64,000 nucleotides of DNA from Apostichopus japonicus (GCF_037975245.1 NC_092563.1:2321001-2385000); one strand, 5' to 3'; shown: positions 48,801 to 62,269, counted from the stretch's first letter. Notes: a model not told the origin generated them from the letters alone. A program made the numbers and translations.

Positions 48801-51800
48801 AATGTTGGTAGAAATATTACTTCCCTCTGTGCATGAATGGCTTAAAAGAACAGCTTATTATTTGTAATTTGTGTGGTTACTATACCACATGGAGTTAATA
48901 AATTTCTTTCTCTGTTGGTAGAGGGAAAGGGGAGGGGTGGGTGGTGGGGGAATTGTTCATATGTAAAACCATTCCTCAAAGTGTAGTTTATATTTGATGC
49001 ACAACTGATTGTGTGTTAGCGCTTATCACAGATTTGCAGTTTTCTGAAAGAAATCAAGTAAATTATAAATACCCCCAAGAAAATGATGCACAGGTGGACA
49101 ACAGTGCAATGATCTGTAATCAGTCGTCCCAAACAGTGTTAGAAAAATCTATCTAGATGAATGTTCAGTTTTTCAACTTGGAACTTCATTGCTACATGTA
49201 TCTTTCATGTCATATTCATGTATTGTATGGAAATTTAGTTTAATTTCATTCTTTCAGAACTTAGAAAGGAGTAAAGTTGGTGTGTCAAACACTGCACATT
49301 AGAATTAAGTATTCAGTCATCACTTTATTCAGTGATGGACTTTGGACTGATTGCAGAAAAAATTACAGGAAGTACGTTTGTACTAATATGTCCCTTTTGC
49401 AGGTCCATATAATTTGTTACCGGTATAGTTTATGACAGCCATGCCGTAAAAGTGCAGTCAACACCACATCAGTTAATTATTGCTCGAAGGCCACAGGGAT
49501 TCCTGTTCTAACTTTCTTGACAGCTAAAACAGGATGCATTTGATGGATTAACCTAGCAGCGAATAAATTTAGAACAGTTCCCACCCGCTATCTAGGTTCT
49601 ACAACCCATTGTATTAGTTTTGGATGTCTATAGTGTATATATATGCATTCAGTTATCTGTGTTAATTATAAAAGGGGACTATATATAGTGACACAAAAAC
49701 TTGCTAGATATGCTAAAATGGCATCCGTAAAGTTAAAAATATTTCTACAACCTTGAAATCAGAACAGATCATGAACTGAACCAGCTGTACATACATGTAC
49801 ATGTGTATTCATGTAAATTCTCATGCTCACTGTCTGACAAAATTTACCATATTTAACGTTGAAACTGAGCTGATATATTATGGGAATTTATATGGGAAAT
49901 TAAATCATATTTATGTATTTAGGTCTACATTCAGTTTATACTTTATACATATATACCTACCAACCAGTTCTGCAAGCTTTTAACTGAAAAAACTAGTAAC
50001 ATAAGTTGGACTCTGCAGTCAACAGAAGTTTGTCACATTTGACACAAATGTTTGTGTTACAAACGTAATGTTCAGTGTAAATGTATTATTTCACCTTTTG
50101 AAGTTTATTTACCTCTCTACCTTGTTGAAAAGTTAAACCTTTAAATAGCTGTAGACTAAAACTTTAGTCAGACCATAATAAATCAATCAATATTTTTTTT
50201 TAAAGAACAGGAAAATTCAATTTTAACTTCCATTTACATGACACAGTATTTTAATACTCAATTTTATGTAAACTTGGATTGTCACTGAATATAAATGTAA
50301 ACATGCTGCAGAAATCTTGTTCTTTGTGACATTTGAGACAATAGTACTCTGCGTTAATAACAGCACTGGGTATCACACTGTTAATGGTTTCTTGTCTTTT
50401 CATTAGGTAAACAAGCCTCAATTTCCTGTTTGTTGATCTAGAGCATTGGGTCCAATAGCAAGCATAATGTGTAATATTAGTGTGTCAATCTTTCAAAATC
50501 AATTCATCTTCTTTTAGTGTTGAGCATGCACCTAAGTCTGCAGGCATGCCTGATCCGCAATGCCAGTGCGGTTTATTAGAGCTATAAGAGAGGTTTGGTT
50601 CGCTTGATTTCTACAAACAAGAAAGCATTATTACAACACCATCCATGTAAATTATAACATTAGTTGTTAGGGAGTTCCAAGTGTGAAACTTACAAGGTTA
50701 AGTACTGTCTGACAGGAGCTACATACTGTTTACTACAATTACTTGTTTCCCTTCTGAAATGTTCATTTGATAGTAATGGGCTGCAAATCAATTACCTGTG
50801 GCACAAATTTGCATGTTAAAATCACCCAAAGTGTTAAGAGTTATCAGTTAACATAGCTGCCAAAGGTAAATCCTGTGGAGTGGACATCCTTGTGTATACA
50901 CTGCACTGTTATGGTGCCTTAAGTCCATCACACTGAAAAATTTTCTCTCGCGTCAGCTCATTGCTGCACTGGGAAAGAGCGAAAGGAATTGATATGTAAG
51001 GTTCAATTTCTTATGCTTCCTGTGTGCGGTGTTCAAACCATATACAAGAATCTACAAGCAGTGATGCAATGAGGGGCTTGTAAAAGTAGTTTTTGAAGGA
51101 AGTTTAACGGATCATTTAGTCCCCTACATCCGTCTCATCTGCAACTGGTAGGCTTTACAAGGAATACTTCACCCTTGTCCTTAATTACTCAGTCGACAAG
51201 GGTGGGGGAGAGGGGGGAGGGTAAGGGAGTTTTTGAAGTACCTTTGATCTGTTGTTTGAGTTTTAATACAGAGCTTTATAGTTTGGGTTGTGAAGATTAT
51301 AAGTTATAGAGTAATATATATTGATTTCTTTCCAAGCCTTATTTATAGAAGAGGAATAAAAACACTTGCCAAAGTGAACTTTAATTGTGGTCAGACTCAG
51401 TTGCCAAGGTCATAAGCCTTACTGCATCTAAGAGCCCCTCTCAGATTGTATTATTGTTAATCACTTTGTATATGCTGACCAAGATTTGGTTGCCAGCTCT
51501 GTTTCCTGATTGTTAAACCCCTGCATCCTTTTATGCAGTGCAAAAGCACAACCGTTCTGTTGAACATTGTACAATGTTTAGGCCTTAAAGGTGGTGTCCT
51601 CAGATGTTGTCATCCTGATTGTTAAACCCAGCATCCTTTTATGCAGTGCAAAAGCACAACCATTCTGTTGAAAATTGTCCAATGTTTAGGCCTTAAAGGT
51701 GGTGTCCTCAGATGTTGTCATCCTGATTGTTAAACCCAGCATCCTTTTATGCAGTGCAAATGCATAACCGTTCTGTTGAACATTGTACAATGTTTAGGCA

Positions 51801-54800
51801 TTAAAGGTGGTGTGTTCTCATTCTGACATGTGGTGTTTGATAATGGTGTTCTGGTCTTCAAATCAGTTATTCTGTTTAAAAGGAACTCGCTGATCAAATT
51901 TATACTTTTTTTTTTTTTAAATCTACTCGTTGCATAATTCCAGCTGTACGTTGGTTAACTAGTTTGTCTGAAATTCATGCTATTTCGTCAAAGTAAATTA
52001 ATGTTTAATGTTCTTCTTGAACCATATTTTGTATTTTGGTCAATTTAACGACGTTGTTGGATTGAAATTTGTCGAATAAGAAATAGTTCCTTACAAATTA
52101 TTGCGATATTGTTGAAAATCCTGTTGTCTTTCTTAATTGCTCTGTTAATTGTATCTTCCATTATAATTCAGTGTTAATGCTGAGAATCTTGTTGTATAGT
52201 GAAGTTAACATTGTGGTTGAAAATTTAGTCTATATTGACTATACTGCGTTGCTCATTATAGCTTATACGTGTCCATGCCATGAATTTTTGCATCTGGCCA
52301 GGAAAGTGTACGTACAGACTTAGTGGCAAATTAGCCTTTTTTTAAAATTTGTGTAGAGCCATGCCCTTTTGGCATAGCTGGCCTGCGTTAGAATCTAACA
52401 CCACCGGAACTGGTCAAACCCTTCCGTTCAGATTGGGTGACCCTTCAGGCATGGGGTAGCCTTGAAATCCATTGTTCTGAGACACTACGTTAATTTGACT
52501 AGTTATAACAACACCTTCAAGATTTCTATTTACCTTTTAGCTACGTTTTTGTCTGCTATTGCAGCAGTTGAAGTTGTTTCTTTGATAGCTTTATGAGAGC
52601 GCGCTAGTAGGGTGTCAGAGAACACGCTAGCAGATTTAATACACATGGACTAGAAAACAAAACCATCTATCTAATTCCATTCTTGTCGTCATCGGCAGAG
52701 ACCCTGAGCTTCCATCATCCCACCCCCCAGGAATGTCACCACCGAACATCCTTTCCCCCGGCGTAACATTTGTTTACATATTGTAGTTGAGTTAACGTTT
52801 GTTACTATAAGTTTATAACTTATTTGCAGAAAAATTAGGACATATCAGGAGCAACGACATAATTAGAAAAACAACAACAAAAATAGATAAAAGACAGAAT
52901 GGTTGCCCATTTGGCATTCCATACCCGTTACTCATTGCCGTCAAGCTACAGTTTCATTAGATTTCATGTTATGGAGGCCACTTAACAAGCTGCCAAAATT
53001 ATTTTCATTTTGCTTGAACCAGCCTTGAAGCATTAAATATCCATTATTCATTGAGATGTTAGTAATGAATATTTACATGGGCGACCTATTACTGGTAGGT
53101 CAAGGGTAACAACAACTGTTTCTGGCAATATGACATTTCCTTTTGTTGTTCTTTAATTGTCGTTAATGGTCCAGTGTTTTATCTTTTTCCTGGCATGAAT
53201 CCAACCGATGACAGTGTACAGTACCTTGCTGATGTGGTTGTTTTCCTGCACAAAAAACCTTTTTTTGTTTTTTTTTCTGGAGTGGAGTGAACTGCATTGA
53301 AAATCTCTAGAATAATGCAAAGTATGTCATAAAAAAGGTCCAGCAATGTTTTGATAGAGGGCCATGTCTATAGCTAAATTAAAATCTTTGATCATAGGAC
53401 ATAAGATAAGTTTATTTAACAAAACCAAAGAGAAGGTGGGTCTGGTTTGTAATATCCCTTTAGAGATTTACCAGCTCTGTTTTCATTGGTTAAATTTGCA
53501 TACATGATTAGATCATCATTATTAAAGGTCTTCAGTATTGGTTGCAGATTTTAAGCATCAGCTAAAAATTGCTCAAAGTTCTCAAACTTACCTTTCCATT
53601 AGGCTCCGAATCACCATTTTATTTTCAGACATAAGAGGAGGGGTTCAATTAGACATTAACATACATACGTTCTCAATAATGCAAAATGCTTTGAGGGATG
53701 ACCTTTGAACCGATACTTTGTGATGATAATGAATATTTTCAAACTTTGTAAACAAAGGTGAGGACAGTGGATATAAACACTGGAATAAAACCCATCATAA
53801 CACTTTATAACATCTTGAAACTGTTTTACTTGATAAACAAGCCTTAAAAGAATACTTCAGGCAGAAGTCTAGATTTGATAATTCTTTGTTCAAGAAAGAA
53901 GAACAACTTGAGTGTTAAATGTTTCTATGTCTTTTCTTGTTTTCAAGAAATTCACCTTTAAAATGTGATTAACCTCTGGACTGCTCCTTTAAGGCTAAAT
54001 TGCAAATGATGACAAAGTTGTGTTGCATTGTAAATATGTTCTTTGGGGAATTAAAAAATATTAAGATTGCCTATATTGTGTTAAACATCTGAAGAACTGA
54101 CCTAACGGTCTGAGTCAGACTGTGTGTTAGACTTCATAGTAGTTATCCAGTCAGTTGAATTCATGTCCCTTTAAATATAAGGGTAAATGTCATTTCTGAA
54201 AATTAAAGCGTAGACTGGCGGCAGTGATGTTCGATGATCTCCAATATATAAAAATGACATTTCTGTATAGTAATCCTTTAATATAAATTACTACAAGATA
54301 GACACATGATTCTAAGGCTGTATTGCTCCATGCATCCCTCGCTACCATTTGTAAAAACATCAGGTTGCAGTTTTGTGCAGAAAGCTGTGTGAGGAAAAAG
54401 TAGATCAATGTATTTCTGTTCTTAAACCTGTCTAGCACTTGAACTAAATTGTTAAGAATGTGTCAGCAAAGGTTACTTCTTTGAAGCGTGAAGTCATCTT
54501 TACACTAAAATAGTTTGCAACTCCACATCATTATTGCATTTATTTCATTTGCGGAATAAATTAATTGCTTGTCCAATTTAAGTAGTTATGTTTTCCTTTG
54601 AAAATTGGCAGGAAAGCCTTTGGTAGCTGGGACCCTGATACAGGATGGGGAGGGGGGGGCTGTGGTGGTTGTCCCGAGAGTCATTCCGATGAAAATTATC
54701 GGGGGGGGGATGGTTGCCCCTCCCAAATGTGGAGATTCTAGGTAACTCCGTTAATCTACAAAGTAAAGACCCTTTTCTTAGCCATATCACTTCACATGCA

Positions 54801-57800
54801 GTTTTTCCTCTGTGTGGTTGTCTGTCTGTCAGTCATTCTGTTTGTTGGTTCCGTCATATACAGTGATCCCAGTACCTGATTCCCTTGCAATTGCTATTTA
54901 CATTTAAGAAAAACGTGATTGTTTTACACAATATTTTATAAGAGTTTCTCGCATTAGGAAACTCAGATATTGTTCTGTAGCTGTTACTATTGCAGTGATA
55001 TATTTATGTAAGGTGTTCATAGTAGGTATCATCTTTTCTTGTGGGTTTTATTAATGAAGGTTTTACTGTCTGTTTCCTTCCTACTGTGACCCTACTTCCT
55101 TCAGTTGCATCGGTTGTCCAGGCAACACAAATGTAGGAAGCTTTTAACCTTCAATTTTAGGATCTGTTGAGAAGATCAAAAAAGTAGGAAGCCATTTGTA
55201 CTCGTGTTTTTGTCAATTCTGCGAATTACAGTCAATAATTACATCCCACCAAAGGAAGCTTATTATTATTATCAATGTACCACAAATATAATCTTCTCTG
55301 GGCCAACGTTTGTCAGCTGGTTTGTACTCTCCTATTGTCTTTGAAGTTTGATGTACTGACTACACATATTGGCTATATACAGTCATATTATTATGAACTT
55401 TATTTCCAATTAGGCTATGCAACATGCAACATTAAATGAGTTATATGTACGGTGGATGGAAAATGGGAAGATGGATTGGGGGGGGATTGGGGGGGTGGAG
55501 TGTCATGGGTTAAGGCAGGGGGAAGCTGTAGAAGTATTATTAAGCACTCATACCTAAGTTAATATCTATCCAACAAATGCCTTATTTATTTTTTAAAAAT
55601 TTTGAGTTATATCTAAGGTCAGCTGGTCATGGAAGGGGAAATTAGTTGTTTAAAGGCATTGAAGACTCGCCCCAAACCGCGTGCCGCCATTAGTAAAAAA
55701 ATTAACCTTCTGTTGCTTGCAAGTGACGTTTTGTTTGTGTCACTACAAAATGCAGACAGTACAGTAATGAAATGTGATACCTTGTTATCTTTAGCTGGAC
55801 CTGAGATGTCCATCGCTGTATCGTTTATACACTGTGCTGTGGGTATTGACCTGCAGCTGTATGTACTGACTGTACACTAGTGTCTAATTACCGATGGTAG
55901 CAAGCTGTGTGTATATTTTCTGGGATCGATAGTGGGTGTCTAACACTTCTGTTACACCTCATTCGAAACTAGGTCAGATTACCGGCATTAGAGTTTCTTT
56001 TTGCGTGAGTCTTCACACCGTTTAAGGTTGAGATACAGTAAAGGCACACCCATTGGTGCTAATCCTAGATCAGATTTCTTCTCCTGAAATATAAGTTTCA
56101 TAGCTCAGCTGTGATGTGTATTCAGTAAAACAGATAGAAAATGTACAACGGTATGCACCACTTGCACTACGCCAAAGCGAATACACATGCTAGTATGGAT
56201 TGCACATATACATGTATTATACATGTGTACTAACTATAGTACCTAACCTATAGTGTATATTATGGTATTTTATCAATGTTATAATCTTGCATAATATACT
56301 TCGGTGATCTAGATCAAAGATAAGCTGATTTCCAGATCTATACCAAACCTTTACGATTTGACAATAAGTGTGTTATAACTGTACTATACACATGTTTAAA
56401 AGACAAACAACCAAAATTCAGGGATAAGAGAATGCTTGATCAGGCTCGCAGTTCACCCAGTAATTTTGCTAAAGCTTGTTCCCTGTCATATTTGTAGAAA
56501 TAAACACCTCTTGAAAAACATTCAATATTTTCTTTCATTTTCAAACACCTGTATATATATAGGTATATATATATATATATATATACACAGGTGCATATAA
56601 TGCGGTCATCATTGTCACGACTGACCAGTGGACTGTAAAATATTAAGCGAGATTAACAGCTGTTTTGTTGATGGAGCAGATCAACATGATGCTTCAACTG
56701 GTTTTGCTGTTTCCTTTCCTTCTCCCTTTCAGCTATTAATAGGATTGATTTCTCTCGACAGGAAAATCTGAGTAATGAAGGCTACATCCTCCATACATTA
56801 GAGCTTGTTAAACTTGTTAGAATATCCTTAAGATATTCATATCCTTGTTGTTTCCAATACATATGTATAGGAAGGCCTAGCCATTGGATAACTTCAGAGA
56901 GACTCTAGGCTATAGTATTACATTCATGCAAAATGTTGAAGGTGAAGGAAGCAAAAAGGCAAAAAAAAATTGTATCATAAATTTGTAGAATTTTGGCAGT
57001 ATTGCTTCCTCGTTACTTCACTTGTCTCCTTTTGTTTTTTGCTTGAAATAATTCTCGCTTTCTTTATGTTCACTTGTTTTTTGGGTCAATTTTGTTGACA
57101 TATCTACTGTGAAAGGATGGCCAAGCACAATTTATTTACTTGAAATTATTTAAATTACAGCACTCAGTGCTTATTATTATAGCTTCTGCACAAAATTTGG
57201 ATTACCTACACTAGCGAAGTTATTTTTACAAAGTTCTAAATCCTTTTGTAAACTGCTGTTTCAAATTCTAAAGAAATTATCACTGCCCAATCTATATGTA
57301 AGAATATTAATAATCACAGTTTCAGTGAGGGACTATTTGCACTGATCAGGAAGGGTAGATGAGGCTCAAAGGTTAGATCATAGTTGATGCCTCATAATTT
57401 TAATCCCTGGAGCATATTCATAGTCCTGACACACTCTTTCCCTCTGATGATTTAGAATGATCAGACATGGTTGCTACCAGAGGCATTCAGAAATATTGTT
57501 TTCATAACTATGTAGGTCTTCTTGCCTTCAGCTATCACCTTCCGACAGTTGACAATGAAAACCTTAAATTAAAAATTACGTTAATGAATTATTTATAAAT
57601 TTATGTTTATACCTCTTGTATCCTTTTTTGTTTATTTCTCCAGTCACCAACAGCCAATAGGAATCGTTTTAACAGTCTCTTCAAGCCATTTGTGAAACAT
57701 AAATCAGAGGACGACATCAATTCCAACAACGTGACCGAAAACGGACGTCCCCGTTCAGTGTTTGCCTCCCTCTCTACGGAATCCCGTGCCGAGAAGAAGG

Positions 57801-60800
57801 CCGAATTGTTAGATTTGATGGTGGCGCAGGGGAAAATTACGAAAGACGACCGTCTAGATCTTCTTAAAAAGTACGGAACGGCCGAAAATTACAGGGCAGG
57901 GGACACTCAGCGAAAGATACTCGCGTTTCTGGTAAAAGTAAGTAAATAAAAGTTCTGGCAAACCATGAATGGTCATGACGAAGGGTAACTTGAATAAAAG
58001 AAGAGAGAGTAAAGTTTTCAGAGCTGAATAAAAAAAAAATTCATCCACTTACTAATTATATTTATTGGATGAAAGATCTTTGAAAGAGCTTGTCCATAAA
58101 AGTGGGTAAATAGAAGTATATATATTATAGACAAAACGCACAGTGTTTGGAAATACGGCAAAATACAGACTATTTAAAGTCAGTTGTGCCAATTAACGTA
58201 TGGTTAGGGATAAACAAAGCAAGATAAATTAGGTCTGTAGACATTGGTTGGCAGAATCAGGCCATTGGTCATAGGATGAAAACTCAGCTGGGTTTCAATT
58301 AATTACGTGGGAACTCCACGAAATGTGAATGGTAAATGTGGGTTTTGTATGGAGAGGTGCATGTGGAGATGTGTCCTGTCTGAATAAAGATGAATGACTA
58401 ATGGATGATTTGATATTACATTTTTGTATGATATCTTGGTGTGGTAGGAATGGAAGCGACCAGAACATGCAGTACCAGAAAAAAAGAAATAATGGGAAAT
58501 TAATGTGACAGGTTCAAAGCCATTTTTAACCTACAGTGTCTGCGATATGTGATTCCCTCATTGAAGTATATCGAAGAGTTTCAGACCTGTGCTGACAAAA
58601 CCATAAGATCTTTTGGTGTAAAATAGTTCTCGCAATTTTCAACCAAATGATTCATATTTCAGTTTAATGTATTAACAATTTGCGACAAAAGAAAATGAAA
58701 ACAAAATCTAATTAATGAGGAATTCAGCAGTGTAAAATTTGGTAAAATTTATGACAAAATGATTATCCTCCAATTGATGTCTTTAATGAAAATGAATTTC
58801 AAGGATTCAAATATTTTTTAACAAAGTGATGAATAACACTCAGAAAGTCATCGTTTCAACAATTTGCAGCAGAAATGATAAATTGATGATTTAATTTATC
58901 TTGCCAATTCAACATTTTAATGATGAATTACGCTCAAAAGTCATCAATTCAAGACGTTTTAGCAAAATGATAAAATTATCAGTTAGAACTAATATCATCA
59001 GTTTAACATTTTGTAACAAAATGATAGTGTAAGACTAGTTTGTATCAGAATGTTGTCATTTCAACATTATGCGACAAAGTCATTGGTAATTAATTACAAT
59101 CATATTAGAATGTAAAAATTTCAACATATTTGCAGCAATATAATGAATTACAGCAAACTTGCAGAGAGAGGTCTTACATTTTTGAATGCACGTTAATGTG
59201 CAGGTCCTTATTGAACACTCCTCAATATAAGGACCAAGGTAAGGGGGGGGGGGGAGAGGAGTTGAAAGGGTGAATGGAGGAGGTAAGGTCTTCCAATAAT
59301 TTTCATTAAGGTGCATCATTTTCAAGATGTACATTGGTCGGACTCCTGCCCGCCATCTTCCCCCCCCAACCCCCCCCCCCCCACTTTCATTCAAATTTGA
59401 AAAATCTTCACTGCAAGGGATCCCCCTAGATCCATGCTTGTCATTGAAGATGAAAATGTGAAGGGTACTCAATAAAAAAGAAACTGCATCCTTACAATAT
59501 TTTGTAAAAGAGTTCATATTGGATTTCAATTTAACTGCAAAATCGTTTATTGATAGTCTCGGCCTATATTTTGGGGAAATTCACCTGACTTTTGGCTGAA
59601 CTATCACTTGTAATGTATTTTGAAGCTGTGGTCATAATAACACTTGCCAATTTTTCATATAATTTGGTCATAATCGGTCAAAGACAATAGTATTTTGTTG
59701 GCTGAGTTTGTGACGGATTTGATTTTTGTTATTTTTTATTTACAAATAGGTAACTAAGTATTAAACATATAAAGTAGGGTGTAATGACCAGTAATGTTGA
59801 CAAGGACAGTAAAATGTGGATTATTTGGAAAGGTTGGATCAGAGGTTGTCCAGATAAATCATGTTAGTGGATAATCAAGCTCCCTTATAGATACTAGTAC
59901 CCCATATATAGGTTAATTTACTGTAACTGTGCAAAAAAGATTACATCAACATAGCATGATAAATATGCCCTATTAGACAAATTTTTGTTAGTGGATGCAT
60001 CAGATCTGAATGACAGATATGTTTCGGGGGCTCCAACACTTAGGGGGAGACATAGGGGCCATCTCCCCCCCCCCCCAATAATGTTCACAGCAATTATTTT
60101 CATGGTGGCTTGGTGATGCCACTTGGTCTGAATTCTGGCCAATGCCCCTCGTCCCTCCCCACCCCCGCTCCCAATTATAAACCTGTGTGCTACTTGCAGC
60201 ACTTTACTTGTTATAATTGCATTATTGCAAATGAATATTGAGTTGTCTCCTTTTTTGCCAGACCAGCAAGATATCCATCGATGATGCCGTACATTACTCT
60301 CGGCTGTTAGGAATTGTCGGCTCAGCAGAGACAGAGGCGAGAACAATTGCTGAGATAAACAATGCATTTCAAGTAAAAAGAATCTACAACTTTGGTGTTT
60401 ACAAGTACTACAGGCACAGGGCCTCTCAAAGGAGAATCTTACAGGTACAGTTTACCAGCTGGGGGAAATAATTTCGTGTTAACATTTTGTGTACATACAT
60501 TTTTGATTAAAAAAAGGAAAAAAGCTGTTTTATCAGTAAAGACAATTGGGCTTTTCTCAAAAGCCTGTTTAGTAACTGATGTGGGTTGTAATTTGAGAAA
60601 AGTACCTGTGAGAGTGGGATTTTAGGCAGTAGGTTTTCTCTGGAACCTCTTGGCAAATGGCTAAAATTGTCAAATTCTAGGCCTGCTATCTCACTTGCTC
60701 CTATAGTGTATATAAGGCAGATGAGGTGTGTTTAATAATGTTATGTACAAGTTGAGAGATTCTCATTTATCAGGGGATTAAGGATCATAGGATGTCAATG

Positions 60801-61483
60801 TTTGCTTCCTCCTAGTGTACTTATGGCTGATGCTAGTTGATGTATTGTACTAGTTGATAGGTTCCCTTTTATAAGCCCTGGGAGTCAGTAGGATGTCAAT
60901 GTTTGCTTCCTCATAGTTTATATATGGCAGTTGAGGTTGATGTAATGTACAAGTTGAGATGTTCCCCTTTATCTGGGGACTAGCGCTAGGTGGAACATGC
61001 ACTTTTGATATGTGTATCCTGTGAGGGTAAGAGGACAAGGAGTCGAATAAAATGGTTATTGATTTTCATCGTGCAGAAGCATTTTGAATGACAGCATCCA
61101 CTTCTCTGAGACAACTCATTTTTTAATTAAACCATCAATGTAGGAAGTGTATATAAGTACAACCACAAGTTAAGCACCATTGCCTGTAGACTCCTAAACC
61201 AGTGAATTAATGGAGGTTTATTGCACAATTCCTTTAAATGGCAGGGAAATACTTTGGAGGGAGGGTGGAAACCTTCAAAGTAAAGAACTCTTTGAAAACC
61301 AAACTTTTAACAAAGCGTGAGCACCACACTTTCAACACTTTGGGCTGATGATGATGCTTAATTACACTCCAATGTTTCTACTTTCCACAGATTGACTTTC
61401 AGTCTGATCAAATCTGTAACATACAGAAGGGCAACCTCAACAGGAAATTTGACTTTGGCTCCGTGAACGACTACGAAAGCGAG
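45817..61483 (+). CDS. Unrecognised protein with repeated helical hairpins and a possible PH-like region; 3' end open
   Basis: Exons are 45817-46098, 57644-57937, 60262-60444 and 61391-61483. All junctions are phase 0 with good GT/AG borders, giving 284 codons without a stop. The start ATG is preceded in frame by TAA 9 nt upstream; a second ATG follows two codons later. Residues 9-33 (STDEQVWVVLRVRQGLMSME and on), 144-170 (EKKAELLDLMVAQGKITKDD) and 184-209 (QRKILAFLVKTSKISIDDAV) look like related helical-hairpin units, each with a hydrophobic helix, a short polar turn and an acidic helix. Residues 50-94 are Ser-rich and probably disordered. Residues 240-284 (RRILQIDFQSDQICNIQKG, then KFDFGSV) look like the first strands of a PH/PTB-like domain. 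Intron 1 is 11.5 kb and may hide further phase-0 exons. A second donor at 57931/57932 would drop two residues. The final donor at 61484 shows that more exons follow; none was identified to 64000. Confidence 0.8.
46136..46400. repeat. TAGGCCTA-rich palindromic tract after exon 1
   Basis: Dense TAGGCCTAGGCTAG, GTAGGCCTATC and ATAGGCCTAG words starting 38 bp after the donor at 46098. Confidence 0.7.
46484..47285. mobile_element. Foldback-type element with asymmetrically amplified end
   Basis: The left end (46484-46540) carries the palindromic word TATTCGCAGGGCAGCCC and ACACAGACACCTTATTCGCA, the inverted complement of the right-end unit. The right end is the tandem array at 47053-47285. The middle (46540-47050) is unique sequence with several AAGCC(A/G)ATA words and no coding potential. 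Confidence 0.65.
47053..47285. repeat. 42-bp tandem array of hairpin units
   Basis: Five to six units of a 42-bp repeat, each with the near-perfect hairpin ATTCGCAGGGC/TGCCCTGCGAAT followed by AAGGTGTATGTGTCTGGC. As 42 is divisible by 3, the array gives a spurious open frame with a 14-residue period (VSGYSQGCPANK). Confidence 0.9.
47300..51500 (+). other. Intron 1 of the 45817 gene, mostly unique DNA
   Basis: No exon with supported splice sites and no mobile element recognised. It contains a short G-rich tract at 48923-48950. Unidentified phase-0 exons cannot be excluded. Confidence 0.45.
51505..51815. repeat. Three-copy tandem repeat, 108-109 bp unit
   Basis: Copies start at 51505, 51614 and 51722 with CCTGATTGTTAAACCC and run through CAGTGCAAAAGCACAACC and ACAATGTTTAGGCCTTAAAG. 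Copies differ by only a few bases, suggesting a recent duplication. Confidence 0.9.
51830..57640 (+). other. Rest of intron 1 of the 45817 gene
   Basis: AT-rich DNA with a diverged relative of the 38128 MITE near 53850-54190, G-rich tracts near 54645 and 55480, a sequence TTTAAAGGCATTGAAGACTC at 55649-55668 that looks like a transposon end but has no partner found, and the AT hairpin at 56546-56593. No supported exon. Confidence 0.45.
56546..56593. repeat. AT-rich inverted repeat able to extrude a cruciform
   Basis: CACCTGTATATATATA on the left and its complement TATATATACACAGGTG on the right (15 of 16) with an AT centre. Confidence 0.75.
58670..59120. repeat. Degenerate minisatellite, roughly 60-bp period
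   Basis: Diverged copies of TCATC..TTTCAACATTTTGC.ACAAAATGAT..TTA in the intron between 57937 and 60262. The period is approximate. Confidence 0.55.
59241..59385. repeat. Poly-G and poly-C tracts
   Basis: A G run at 59241-59251 and interrupted C runs at about 59359-59382 on the same strand could pair. The longer minus-strand frame through them is low complexity. Confidence 0.7.
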
Positions 61484-61844
61484 GTATGTAACGAAAAGAA
61501 CAAAATACATGCTAATTGTACTGTATCTTCTTGGTTTTTAGCTACATCAGAATGACAAAACTGCTAGAAGAGTCTCTCTTTTTGGTTTTGGAAATGAAAA
61601 ACAGTAGTTTAATAACTGTTGATAGAAAAAGAAAATTGTATTGCATTGAATTGCTGTTTTCAAATATCTATAACATCTTTTGAATCTTTGATTTCTGAGA
61701 ATCAAGTTCACTGTCAGCAGAACAGTATGCTACAGACAGGCAGCTGGAACACAAGTTTGTTTAATAACAAGAAAACAATTTGTTAGTGTGATGAATGTAC
61801 CTGCACATGGCTGCAGATGAGAGGTAAAGGGGTATTGGAGCAAA

Positions 61845-62265
61845 ATGGTGCAGATCATCAATCAGTAATAATGTCCCATAAATGTTGTAGATCATCAATC
61901 AATAATAGTGTCCTATAAATGTTGCAAGTAGATCATCAATCAATAATAATATCCCATAAATGTTGTAGATCATGAATCAATAATAATGTCCCATAAATGT
62001 TGTAGATCATCAATCAATAATAATGTCCTATAAATGTTGTAGATCATCAATCAATAATAATATCCCATAAATGTTGTAGATCATGAATCAATAATAATGT
62101 CCCATAAATGTTGTAGATCATGAATCATGCAATAATAATGTCCTATAAATGTTGTAGATCATCAATCAATAATAATGTCCCATAAATATCGCAGATCATC
62201 AATCAAAAAAATAATGTCCCATAAATGTTGTAGATCATCAATCAAACAATAATGTCCCATAACTG
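61845..62265. repeat. Minisatellite, about 37-bp unit, ten or so copies
   Basis: Repeats of GTAGATCATCAATCAATAAT followed by AATGTCCCATAAATGTT, with small indels. It begins 360 bp after the last identified exon of the 45817 gene. Confidence 0.9.
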
Positions 62266-62269
62266 CAAT

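Noticed and set aside
55629..55880. 83-codon open frame on the plus strand
   Set aside because: No domain, no splice context, and it starts beside a transposon-end-like TTTAAAGGCATTGAAGACTC; probably repeat DNA.
59080..59529. 149-codon minus-strand open frame
   Set aside because: Passes through poly-G/poly-C tracts with low-complexity Gly and Pro, and lies inside an intron of the plus-strand gene.
59918..60367. 149-codon minus-strand open frame
   Set aside because: Overlaps a confirmed exon of the plus-strand gene antisense and contains Gly runs from a poly-C tract; no recognisable domain.
61845..62265. Regular 37-bp repeats resembling a CRISPR array
   Set aside because: Whole units repeat without unique spacers, in an intron or intergenic animal context.
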